Source: Chloroflexota bacterium
Lineage (GTDB): Bacteria > Chloroflexota > Limnocylindria > QHBO01
Direction: 5' to 3'
NCBI GenBank assembly: GCA_029865285.1
Contig: JAOUHE010000030.1
Span: forward strand, 1-14,769
DNA: 14,769 bases
Made by a program: the position numbers and the translations under genes. Positions 1 through 6,512 of the stretch are shown here, one piece after another. Numbering within the stretch: position 1 is the stretch's first letter; each line of letters begins with the position of its first letter. The notes below the pieces were generated by a model. The model saw only the letters and a list, made by a program, of their open reading frames with translations. It was not told the DNA's origin and did no database searches.

Positions 1-742
1 GGGCCGACTGCTCGGACGCGCGGTTCTCGAGGACGGCGCGATAGATGTCGACGGCCACGTAGTGCGGCAGCAGGCGACCGATGACCGCCTCCGGTGTTGG
101 CTCGAAGAGATACTCGTCGTTCGACTCCCGCGCCTCGTCGCCCATCGTCTCCGGGACGACCGGCAGCACCGTGCGAATCTCCGGCCGCTGGGTGAGCGTG
201 GTGACGAAGGTCGAGTAGGCGATGGCGATCTCGTCGTAGGCGCCGGCCAGGAAGTCTGCGGTTACCAGGCGCGCGATCGGCGTCACTTCCGCAAACGCGG
301 GGCGGTCGCCGAACTGGGCGAAGTGCGCAACCACCGGGACGCCGGCCCGCCGCAGCGCGTCGCGCCCCTTGCGCCCGACCGTCACCGCGGCTATCTCGAC
401 TCGCTCGGCTCCCTCGGCGGCGCCACGCTCGGCAATGTGGCGCAGCACGTATCGAATCGCGTTCGAGTTCAGCGAGCCGACGAGACCGCGGTCCGTGGTG
501 ATTACCACCAGGCCGACCCGATGCACCGGGCGCCGAGCCAGGAGCGGATCTATCTCCTCACCCGCCGCAGCCGCCACCCGACCGAGCGCGCTGCGCAGTT
601 CATCGGAGTACGGCCTGGCGGCGAGGATCGCGTCCTGGGCGCGTTTCATGCGCGAGGCCGCGACCATCTGCATCGCTCGGGTGATCTGGGCGATGTTGCG
701 GACGCTGCCGATCCGGCGTTGGACCTCGCGAAGGGTTGCCAT
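1..742 (-). CDS. atpG: ATP synthase F1 gamma subunit (3' end outside window)
   Basis: Gamma is the central rotor shaft of F1: it couples c-ring rotation in the membrane to catalysis in the alpha3beta3 head. The frame opens with ATG directly abutting the atpA stop (TAG then ATG) and runs off the window with 247 codons present; the family is usually about 290 residues, so only the C-terminal part is missing. Visible hallmarks are the N-terminal helix with RRIGSVRNIAQITRAM and the Rossmann-like core segment VITTDRGLVGSLNSN. The first strand of the shaft coiled coil (KRAQDAILAARPYSDEL) is also clear. It follows atpA with no spacer, so translation is probably coupled. atpD and atpC are expected just beyond the window edge. 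Identification is firm. Confidence 0.95.
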   Translation of the reverse strand, partial: MATLREVQRRIGSVRNIAQITRAMQMVAASRMKRAQDAILAARPYSDELRSALGRVAAAAGEEIDPLLARRPVHRVGLVVITTDRGLVGSLNSNAIRYVLRHIAERGAAEGAERVEIAAVTVGRKGRDALRRAGVPVVAHFAQFGDRPAFAEVTPIARLVTADFLAGAYDEIAIAYSTFVTTLTQRPEIRTVLPVVPETMGDEARESNDEYLFEPTPEAVIGRLLPHYVAVDIYRAVLENRASEQSA

Positions 743-2425
743 CTACTCAGCGGTCCCCTTCTTCGGCTTGGCTGCCGCCCTGGGCTTCGGGGCGGCTTTC
801 GCCTTCGGGGCGGCTTTCGCCTTCGCGACCGGTTGCGGCTTCGGGGCTGCGGGCGGCTCGGATGCGGTCGAGTCGGATGCAGGCGACTCGTCGGCCGGGG
901 CCGTCTCGCCTTCCTTGCCGTAGTCGCCCTGGCGACGGTATTCGACGACCGCCACCTGCAGTTGCTTGATTATCTCGTCGGAGAGCGCCTTCTCCTTGGC
1001 GATCGCCGGCAGCAGCTTCGGGTACGTCGATTCAAGGTGCCGGTAGAGGCCGGTCTCGAACTCGCGGATCCGCGGCGTCTCGACATCGTCGAGGTATCCA
1101 TTAGTGACGGTCCAGATGATCGCCACCTGCTTTTCAACCGCGAGCGGAGCGAACTGGGGCTGCTTGAGAATCTCGGTCGTCTTCTCACCGCGGGTCAGCT
1201 GATCGCGCGTCGCCTTGTCGAGGTCCGACGCGAACTGCGCGAAGGCGGCGAGCTCGCGGTACTGGGCCAGGTCCAGGCGCATCTTGCCCGCGACCTGGCG
1301 CATCGCCTTGATCTGGGCGTTGCCACCCACGCGGCTGACGCTGATGCCGGCGTTCACCGCGGGCCGCTGGCCCTGGTTGAAGAGGTCCGACTGCAGGAAG
1401 ATCTGGCCGTCGGTGATGCTGATCACGTTGGTCGGGATGTAGGCCGATACATCGCCGGCCTGCGTCTCGATGATCGGCAGGGCGGTCAGCGAACCGCCGC
1501 CACTCGCCTCGGAGAGGCGCGCTGCGCGCTCGAGCAGGCGACTGTGGGCGTAGAAGATGTCACCGGGGTACGCCTCGCGTCCGGGCGGGCGACGCATCAG
1601 CAGCGAGACCTGTCGGTACGCCCAGGCGTGCTTGCTCAGGTCGTCGTAGATGCACAGTGCATCGCGACCGGTCTCCAGGAACTCCTCGCCCATCGCCACG
1701 CCGGCGTACGGCGCCAGGAACTGCAGCGGCGCGGGGTCCGAAGCGGAGGCGACCACCACGATGGTGTGCTCCATCGCGCCGTGCTCCTCGAGCCGGGCCA
1801 CCACCTGCGCAACCGTCGACATCTTCTGACCAATGGCGACGTAGATGCAGATCAGGTCCTGGCCCTTCTGGTTGATGATCGTGTCGACGGCCACCGCGGT
1901 CTTCCCGGTCTGGCGGTCACCGATGATCAGCTCGCGCTGGCCACGACCGATCGGGATCATGCTGTCGATCGCCTTGATGCCGGTCTGCACCGGGGTGTCG
2001 ACCGGCTGCCGCACGATGACGCCCGGGGCGATCCGCTCGACCGGGCGGGTGCCGGTGGTGGCGATCGGTCCCTTGCCGTCGAGCGGCTCGCCGAGCGGGT
2101 TCACCACGCGGCCGATCAGCGCATCGCCGACCGGGACCTCCACCACGCGTCCGGTGGTCTTGACCTGGTCGCCCTCCTTGAGCGCCGTGTAGTCGCCCAG
2201 GATCAGCGCGCCGACTGTCTCCTCCTCGAGGTTGAAGGCCAGCCCCATCACGCCGCCGGGGAATTCCAGCAGCTCGGATGCCAGGGCACCCGACAACCCG
2301 TAGATCTGGGCAATTCCGTCGCCCACTTCCACGATGGTGCCGACACCGGAGATATCGGCGCCTTCGTCGAAGCCGGTGATCTCGCTCCGGATGATCGACG
2401 TGATCTCGTCGGATCGAATCGTCAT
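743..2425 (-). CDS. atpA: ATP synthase F1 alpha subunit with long C-terminal extension
   Basis: Alpha is the non-catalytic nucleotide-binding subunit of the F1 head. The 560-residue product has the Walker A motif GDRQTGKT at residues 169-176, the segment ALPIIETQAGDVSAYIP at about 315-331, and the arginine finger in SVSRVGG (Arg365), all as in functional alpha subunits. The start ATG is preceded by GAGGACC at good spacing, and the N-terminus contains the usual delta-binding helix. The family core ends near residue 499, but about 61 more residues follow. Residues 505-525 are rich in Asp, Glu, Ser and Pro, and residues 526-556 are rich in Ala, Lys and Pro. Within the tail DNA, an 18-bp unit is repeated exactly at 785-802 and 803-820. 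Mycobacterial alpha subunits also have a C-terminal extension, which suppresses ATP hydrolysis; whether this one does is unknown. Confidence 0.98.
   Translation of the reverse strand: MTIRSDEITSIIRSEITGFDEGADISGVGTIVEVGDGIAQIYGLSGALASELLEFPGGVMGLAFNLEEETVGALILGDYTALKEGDQVKTTGRVVEVPVGDALIGRVVNPLGEPLDGKGPIATTGTRPVERIAPGVIVRQPVDTPVQTGIKAIDSMIPIGRGQRELIIGDRQTGKTAVAVDTIINQKGQDLICIYVAIGQKMSTVAQVVARLEEHGAMEHTIVVVASASDPAPLQFLAPYAGVAMGEEFLETGRDALCIYDDLSKHAWAYRQVSLLMRRPPGREAYPGDIFYAHSRLLERAARLSEASGGGSLTALPIIETQAGDVSAYIPTNVISITDGQIFLQSDLFNQGQRPAVNAGISVSRVGGNAQIKAMRQVAGKMRLDLAQYRELAAFAQFASDLDKATRDQLTRGEKTTEILKQPQFAPLAVEKQVAIIWTVTNGYLDDVETPRIREFETGLYRHLESTYPKLLPAIAKEKALSDEIIKQLQVAVVEYRRQGDYGKEGETAPADESPASDSTASEPPAAPKPQPVAKAKAAPKAKAAPKPRAAAKPKKGTAE
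785..820. repeat. Two exact 18-bp tandem units in the atpA tail
   Basis: Positions 785-802 and 803-820 carry the same 18-bp unit, beginning cttcggggcgg on the plus strand. On the coding strand they encode two copies of a six-residue Ala/Lys/Pro motif in the atpA C-terminal extension. The next unit, from 821, diverges after five bases. This fits slippage-type growth of a low-complexity tail. Confidence 0.85.
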
Positions 2426-2446
2426 GTAGGTCCTCGTTCTCTGTCC

Positions 2447-2986
2447 CTAGACCGCGGTCAGCCGCGCACGAAGCCGCTCAAGGCGGCTCCGCACGCTCGC
2501 GTCGTAGAGCCTGTCGCCGATCCGGACGGCAATGCCGCCGATCAGCCCAGGATCCACCGTTTCCTCCATCTCGATGTGCTCGCCGGTGAGGGCCTCCAGG
2601 CGCGCGGCGATCGCAGCGCGCTGCTCGTCGTCGATCGGCAGCGCCGTGTGCACGTGCGCCAGGGCGATGCCGCGTTCGCGACGAAGCAGCTCCCCGAACC
2701 GGGCGACCATCGGCGCGATGGCGCCCGGCCGTCCACGGCGAATCATCAGCAGCACCAGGCTCACCGTGCCGGGCTCGAGTGCATCCCCGGCCACCCGGCG
2801 CAGAACGCGCTCCTTATCCGCGTACGGCACCGCCGGGTGGTCCATCAGGCGGCGCAGCTGCGGGTGCTGCAACGTCGCGCCCAAGGTCGCGAGGTCGCGC
2901 TCCCAGGCATCGAGCGTGCCGGCGGCGAGGCCGATCTCGAAGGCCGCATCGGCGTAGCGTCGGGCCGCCGTCACTCGTCGTGCCAT
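2447..2986 (-). CDS. atpH: ATP synthase F1 delta subunit
   Basis: Delta (OSCP-like) caps the alpha3beta3 head and ties it to the peripheral stalk formed by subunit b. The product is 179 residues, the usual family length. It begins with a helical segment, RRYADAAFEIGLAAGTLDAW, and contains the family patterns LRRLMDHPAVPYADKERVL and, near the end, DPGLIGGIAVRIGDRLYDAS. The ATG lies four bases after the atpF stop and lacks a strong Shine-Dalgarno, so translational coupling is likely. atpA follows 21 bases downstream. Position between atpF and atpA matches the standard atp operon order. I see nothing abnormal in the sequence. Confidence 0.96.
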   Translation of the reverse strand: MARRVTAARRYADAAFEIGLAAGTLDAWERDLATLGATLQHPQLRRLMDHPAVPYADKERVLRRVAGDALEPGTVSLVLLMIRRGRPGAIAPMVARFGELLRRERGIALAHVHTALPIDDEQRAAIAARLEALTGEHIEMEETVDPGLIGGIAVRIGDRLYDASVRSRLERLRARLTAV

Positions 2987-2990
2987 CGGC

Positions 2991-3509
2991 TCAGTTTCTT
3001 CCCGTCTCGCCAGGCGGGACTTCAGCGAGGAACTCCTCGACCAGTCGACGTTGTGTCGTGCCGCTCATCTCGGCGCGCACCAGCTTGCCGGCCGCGTTGA
3101 GCGCGAGATCGGCCACCTGGGTGCGAAGCTCGGCGATGGCGCGCTCCTTCTCGGCGATGATCTCCTCCCTGGCGCGGGCAGAGACCTTCTCGGCCTCGGC
3201 GCGAGCCTCCGCCACGATCTCGGCGCGCGAGTCGTCGGCGATCTTGGTGGCGCGCGCGATCATCTCCTGCGCCTCCTTGCGCGCTTCGGCCACGGCCGCC
3301 TCGCGCTCGGCACGCGCCAGTTCCCGGTCGCGCGCAGCCGCTTCCGCCTGCTCGAGCCCATGGCTGATGCGGGTCTTCCTCTCGTCGAGCCGGCCGAGCG
3401 CCGGCCGGAAGAGGAAGCGATTCAGCAGGTAGAGGAGCAGCAGGAAGTTGATGATCTGGAACGCGAGCTTCAGCGGGTCGACGCCGAAGGCGCTGAAAAA
3501 TTCGCCCAT
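2991..3509 (-). CDS. atpF: ATP synthase Fo b subunit
   Basis: Subunit b forms the membrane-anchored peripheral stalk that holds the F1 head still against rotor torque. The 172-residue product has one N-terminal membrane segment (about residues 15-35, with FLLLLYLLNRFLF) followed by a long charged helix rich in Ala, Glu and Arg (about 40-145), typical of the dimeric coiled-coil stalk. The C-terminus is the delta-binding end. The ATG is preceded by AGGGAG at ideal distance and lies ten bases after the atpE stop. Only one b-type gene is present, so the stalk is probably a homodimer, as expected for a non-photosynthetic bacterium; a second gene outside the window cannot be excluded. Confidence 0.97.
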   Translation of the reverse strand: MGEFFSAFGVDPLKLAFQIINFLLLLYLLNRFLFRPALGRLDERKTRISHGLEQAEAAARDRELARAEREAAVAEARKEAQEMIARATKIADDSRAEIVAEARAEAEKVSARAREEIIAEKERAIAELRTQVADLALNAAGKLVRAEMSGTTQRRLVEEFLAEVPPGETGRN

Positions 3510-3519
3510 GGAGGGCTCC

Positions 3520-3738
3520 CTAGACGACGAAGATGAGGAGCAGCGAGACGACGAGCGCGTAGATGGCGATCGCCTCGGTGAGCGCGATGCCCAGCACGTA
3601 CGGCACGAAGATCGCGCCCGCCGCCTCCGGGTTTCGGCCCAGCGCCTCCATCGCCTTGCTCACCGCGATGCCCAGGCCGATGCCCGGACCGATCGCGCCC
3701 AGCCCCATGGCGAGTCCGACTGCAAGGTTTGAATCCAC
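3520..3738 (-). CDS. atpE: ATP synthase Fo c subunit (proton ring)
   Basis: Subunit c assembles into the rotating ring that carries ions through Fo. The chosen GTG start at 3738 gives 72 residues, the normal size; it has a strong AGGAGG upstream, and longer frames would run into the atpB spacer and add an atypical N-terminus. Two membrane helices are visible, with glycine-rich helix 1 (GLGAIGPGIGLG) and the loop RNPEAAGA. The ion-binding carboxylate is Glu55 in LGIALTEAIAIY. The Glu is followed by Ala rather than Ser/Thr, and helix 1 lacks the Gln of sodium-binding rings. I therefore infer a proton-type ring. The 58-bp spacer after atpB may reflect the need for high c expression. Confidence 0.96.
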   Translation of the reverse strand: MDSNLAVGLAMGLGAIGPGIGLGIAVSKAMEALGRNPEAAGAIFVPYVLGIALTEAIAIYALVVSLLLIFVV

Positions 3739-3796
3739 GAGTCCAGCTCCTCCTGTGGTGCCCTGCCTGGTTGCGAGCAGGGCTGATTTCCCGAAC

Positions 3797-4645
3797 CTAG
3801 ACCGCCCCTTGAGTGGGAGCGGGATGGACAGTGACTGCATCGGCGACCGGCGCCTCCGCGTGATTGTCGTCGTGCGCGGCGTGCTCCGCGATCGCCATGC
3901 TGATGTAGGTCATCGCCAGCAGCGCGAAGACGAGCGCCTGGACGAAACCGAAGATCATCTCCAGCCCGAGGAAGATACCCGGAACGAAGAATGCGAGCGG
4001 AAGGATGAAGATCGCCGCGGTCGTGATCGCCAGCATGGTGGCGAGCAGCACCTCTCCGGCAAACACGTTGCCAAAGAGTCGCATTGAGAGGCTGATCAGT
4101 CGGCTGAGCTCGCTGATGATGTGGATCGGTGCCATCAGCGGGCTCATGTAGCGCGGTTCGCCAAGGAACTCCTTCAGCCAGCCGCGCAGGCCGTTGGCGC
4201 GGATCCCGAAGCTGACAAAGACGACAAACGTGATCAGGGCCAGGGCGAGCGTGAAGTTGAGGTCCGCCGAGGCAGGGCGCAGGAAGGGCACGATGGTGTC
4301 GTGCTCGCCGGCAAGGCCGATGGTGCCGACTCCCGGCAGCAGGCCGATCCAATTGGCGACCAGCACGGTCAGGAAGATGGTCAGGATGAACGGCACGAAG
4401 CTCCGCCAGCGGGTGCCGCCGGCCCCCTGCACGATGTTCGCCATCCACTCGATCGGCAGCTCGATGAGGCTCTGCCGCCGATTCGGCACGAGCGCGGAAC
4501 GGCGGCTGAACCAGAACGCCACGGTGAGCAGGATGGCCGTGGTCAGGAGCGCACCGACCATGCTGTTGGTGAACGTGAACGGACCGATCTCGAAGAGCGG
4601 TTCCGCCGCGATCTCCACGTGTACCAGGCTTCCGCCTTCTTCCAC
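3797..4645 (-). CDS. atpB: ATP synthase Fo a subunit
   Basis: Subunit a forms the two half-channels next to the c ring. The 282-residue product has the essential arginine in ISLSMRLFGNVFAGE (Arg189), several membrane helices, and the C-terminal helix pattern FVQALVFALLAMTYISMA that defines the family. The start is GTG at 4645, behind GAGGAG at a rather long spacing of 11 bases; an in-frame GTG at 4618 (with GCGGAAG upstream) is an alternative. After the usual end of the last helix there are about 30 extra residues rich in His, Asp, Ala and Pro, longer than in the well-studied enteric protein. It sits between the AtpZ-like genes and atpE, as in typical atp operons. Confidence 0.97.
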   Translation of the reverse strand: MEEGGSLVHVEIAAEPLFEIGPFTFTNSMVGALLTTAILLTVAFWFSRRSALVPNRRQSLIELPIEWMANIVQGAGGTRWRSFVPFILTIFLTVLVANWIGLLPGVGTIGLAGEHDTIVPFLRPASADLNFTLALALITFVVFVSFGIRANGLRGWLKEFLGEPRYMSPLMAPIHIISELSRLISLSMRLFGNVFAGEVLLATMLAITTAAIFILPLAFFVPGIFLGLEMIFGFVQALVFALLAMTYISMAIAEHAAHDDNHAEAPVADAVTVHPAPTQGAV

Positions 4646-4652
4646 GAGCTCG

Positions 4653-4889
4653 CTATCTCCTCATTGCCTTGCTGGCCACATCCCAGATCGTGTACATCGC
4701 GGCCGCGACGCCCAGGACCATTCCGACGAGCGTGAAGATCGGGCTCGTCGCGAGCCAGTTGTCGACGACCAGGCCGATGCCCAGTCCCAGGATGACCGAG
4801 ACCCCCAGTCGCACGCCCAGATCCAGCGCAATCCCCCACGGTTGGGGCTGCGCGGCACCGGGCGCCCGATGCGGGCCGTCAGCTGGCAT
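4653..4889 (-). CDS. AtpZ/AtpI-family small membrane protein (second copy)
   Basis: This 78-residue protein has two predicted membrane helices (about residues 20-42 and 50-70) separated by NWLATSPIF. The pattern G-x-x-x-G-x-x-x-D followed by (G/A)TSP-x-(F/Y) is characteristic of the ATPase_gene1/AtpZ family. Members are encoded at the head of atp operons and have been linked to divalent-cation transport and to assembly of the c ring. The ATG at 4889 overlaps the end of the preceding gene by 11 bases and has a clear GAAGGA Shine-Dalgarno. It ends eight bases before the likely atpB start. It is the second of two related small genes in tandem, so the two products may form a heteromer. No larger four-helix AtpI is visible. 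Confidence 0.8.
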   Translation of the reverse strand: MPADGPHRAPGAAQPQPWGIALDLGVRLGVSVILGLGIGLVVDNWLATSPIFTLVGMVLGVAAAMYTIWDVASKAMRR

Positions 4890-5103
4890 CGGTCCTTCGC
4901 CCGAACGCGCGGATGAAGAGCCAGATGCCGACGATGGCGACCAGGTTGCCGACCCCGAACCCGCCCAACACGTACATCGGTGAGGTGCCGAACTGCCCGT
5001 CGAGGAGCAGGCCGGCCACCGTGCCCCCCAGCATCGGCAAAACCACGATCGCGGACACCTGGCCCAGGATCTTGATCAGCCCGGCGGGCGTCAGTTGTGT
5101 CAT
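4879..5103 (-). CDS. AtpZ/AtpI-family small membrane protein (first copy)
   Basis: The product, 74 residues from the ATG at 5103, has two membrane helices with PMLGGTVAGLLLDGQFGTSP between and within them. This is a close match to the AtpZ/AtpI small-protein family found at the start of atp operons. The G-x-x-x-G spacing, the Asp and the GTSP motif are all present. An in-frame GTG at 5118 would add five residues; neither start has a good Shine-Dalgarno, so the choice is uncertain. It is the first gene after the glyA gap and its leader would be only about 10-25 bases long if the TATACT box at 5136-5141 is the promoter. The exact role (cation transport or ring-assembly factor) cannot be read from the sequence. 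Confidence 0.78.
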   Translation of the reverse strand: MTQLTPAGLIKILGQVSAIVVLPMLGGTVAGLLLDGQFGTSPMYVLGGFGVGNLVAIVGIWLFIRAFGRRTDAS

Positions 5104-5135
5104 TTGAGTTCGACTCACAGCGGTCGGACGGCCCG

Positions 5136-5141
5136 AGTATA
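5136..5141 (-). promoter_or_regulatory. Candidate -10 box of the atp operon promoter
   Basis: On the minus strand the hexamer TATACT, preceded by GC, stands alone in an otherwise G+C-rich gap between glyA and the first AtpZ-like gene. It matches five of six bases of the sigma-A -10 consensus. At 16-18 bases upstream I find only weak -35 candidates such as ACCGCA. Predicted transcription would start near 5129, giving a very short leader. This is a candidate only. Confidence 0.4.
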
Positions 5142-5154
5142 GCGGAGCGTCCTG

Positions 5155-5176
5155 CCGGTGCGGTCCGGCCCACCGG
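5155..5176 (-). terminator. Inverted repeat after glyA, possible weak terminator
   Basis: CCGGTG at 5155-5160 pairs with CACCGG at 5171-5176 across a ten-base loop. The hairpin begins seven bases after the glyA stop and just upstream of the candidate atp -10 box. There is no T-run after it, so it is not a classical intrinsic terminator. It may slow or end glyA transcription, or may be chance in G+C-rich DNA. Confidence 0.25.
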
Positions 5177-5182
5177 TCGCCA

Positions 5183-6460
5183 TCAGGCCCGGCTCGTCGC
5201 CGCCAGCGTCTCCGGCAGACCGGGGACAGGGAAGCGATCGGTGATCGCGGCGACCCGCTGCCGGATCTGCTCCTGGGCCGCGCTGTCGCCGCGGGCGGCG
5301 ATGCCGTCCACGATCAGTCCCGCAATGTCGCGCATCTCGGCCTCGCGCATGCCGCGGCCGGTAACCGCGGGCGTGCCGACCCGGATCCCGCTGCCCACCA
5401 TCGGCGGGTTCGGGTCGTACGGGATGGTGTTTCGGTTGACGGTGATGCGCACCTCGCCGAGCGCCAGGTCCGCCTCCTTGCCGGTCACCCCGAGCGGGCG
5501 CACGTCGACAAGCATGAGGTGGTTGTCGGTGCCGCCGGAGATGATCGACGCGCCGCGTTCGGCGAGCGCGGAGGCCAGCTCGCTGGCATTCGCCACGGTC
5601 TGCGCCATGTCGCGCCGGAACTCGGGGCTCATCGCCTCGCGGAAGGCGACCGCCTTGGCGGCGATCACGTGCTCGAGCGGCCCGCCCTGCAGCGCCGGGA
5701 AGACCGCCTTGTCGATCGCCTTGGCGAGGTCGGAGATGCACAGGATCATCCCGCCGCGCGGGCCGCGCAGCGTCTTGTGGGTCGTGGTGGTCACGACGTG
5801 CGCATGGGGGATCGGGCTCGGGTGCACATCGGCCGCGACCAGCCCGGCGAAATGCGCCATATCGGTCATCAGGTAGGCGCCCACCTCGTCGGCGATGGCC
5901 CGGAAGGCTGCGAAGTCCCAGAAGCGGGGGTAGGCGGTCGCCCCGGTCACGATCAGCTTCGGCCGATGCTCCCGCGCCAGCGCCGCCACCTCGTCCATGT
6001 CGATCAGGTGGGTGTCACGGTCCACGTGGTAGGCGATGAAGTTGTAGTACTGGCCGGAGAAGTTGACCGGCGACCCATGGGTCAGGTGGCCGCCCTGGTC
6101 GAGTGCCAGGCCCATCACCGTGTCGCCGCGTTCCAGCAGGGCGTGGTAGACGGCCATGTTGGCCTGCGCCCCGGCATGCGGCTGCACGTTGGCGTGCTCA
6201 GCCCCAAAGAGCTGTTTGGCGCGGTCGCGAGCCAGGTTCTCGCCGATGTCGACGATCTCGCAGCCGCCGTAATAGCGGCGCCCCGGGTACCCCTCCGCGT
6301 ACTTGCCGGTCAGGATCGATCCGGTCGCCTGCAGGACGGCCAGCGACGGATAGCTCTCCGAGGCGATCAACTCAAGGTGGGAACGGGTCCGCTCCTCCTC
6401 GTCGCGGACCACGCGGTAGATCTCGGGGTCCTCGGTCTCGAGCGGTGCCCAGAAGTCCAT
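5183..6460 (-). CDS. glyA: Serine hydroxymethyltransferase
   Basis: GlyA is a cytosolic pyridoxal-phosphate enzyme that converts serine and tetrahydrofolate to glycine and 5,10-methylene-tetrahydrofolate, feeding one-carbon metabolism. The 425-residue length is normal. Hallmarks include LIASESYPS near residue 31, GYPGRRYYGG at 58-67, TDMAHFAGLVAADVHPSP from 199, the PLP-binding lysine in TTTTHKTLRGPRGG (Lys229), and GSGIRVGTPAVTGRGM near the C-terminus. The ATG has GAGGG upstream. It lies 52 bases after the acetyltransferase gene and directly before the atp operon, an arrangement conserved in Firmicutes and relatives. The active-site residues I can recognise appear intact. Confidence 0.98.
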   Translation of the reverse strand: MDFWAPLETEDPEIYRVVRDEEERTRSHLELIASESYPSLAVLQATGSILTGKYAEGYPGRRYYGGCEIVDIGENLARDRAKQLFGAEHANVQPHAGAQANMAVYHALLERGDTVMGLALDQGGHLTHGSPVNFSGQYYNFIAYHVDRDTHLIDMDEVAALAREHRPKLIVTGATAYPRFWDFAAFRAIADEVGAYLMTDMAHFAGLVAADVHPSPIPHAHVVTTTTHKTLRGPRGGMILCISDLAKAIDKAVFPALQGGPLEHVIAAKAVAFREAMSPEFRRDMAQTVANASELASALAERGASIISGGTDNHLMLVDVRPLGVTGKEADLALGEVRITVNRNTIPYDPNPPMVGSGIRVGTPAVTGRGMREAEMRDIAGLIVDGIAARGDSAAQEQIRQRVAAITDRFPVPGLPETLAATSRA

Positions 6461-6512
6461 CGGTCGCCCTCGTCTTGCGTGCTGGGTGGTGCTTCGCAGT
6501 CTAGACCGATGC

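Noticed and set aside
743..913. Possibility that the atpA tail results from a frameshift into non-coding sequence
   Set aside because: The tail ends at TAG immediately before the atpG ATG, uses GC-rich third positions, and has a coherent composition, so it looks like a real extension.
62..3100. 1012-codon open frame on the plus strand
   Set aside because: It runs antisense through atpG, atpA, atpH and atpF, all clearly real. Its product is Arg/Asp/Leu/His-rich with no recognisable domain, as expected for the reverse of high-GC3 genes.
3736..3840. 34-residue N-terminal extension of atpE
   Set aside because: No family member has it, it overlaps the end of atpB, and the GTG at 3738 has a strong Shine-Dalgarno.
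3660..4448. 262-codon minus-strand frame overlapping atpB and atpE
   Set aside because: Out of phase with atpB and atpE, Arg/His/Pro-rich, no membrane segments.
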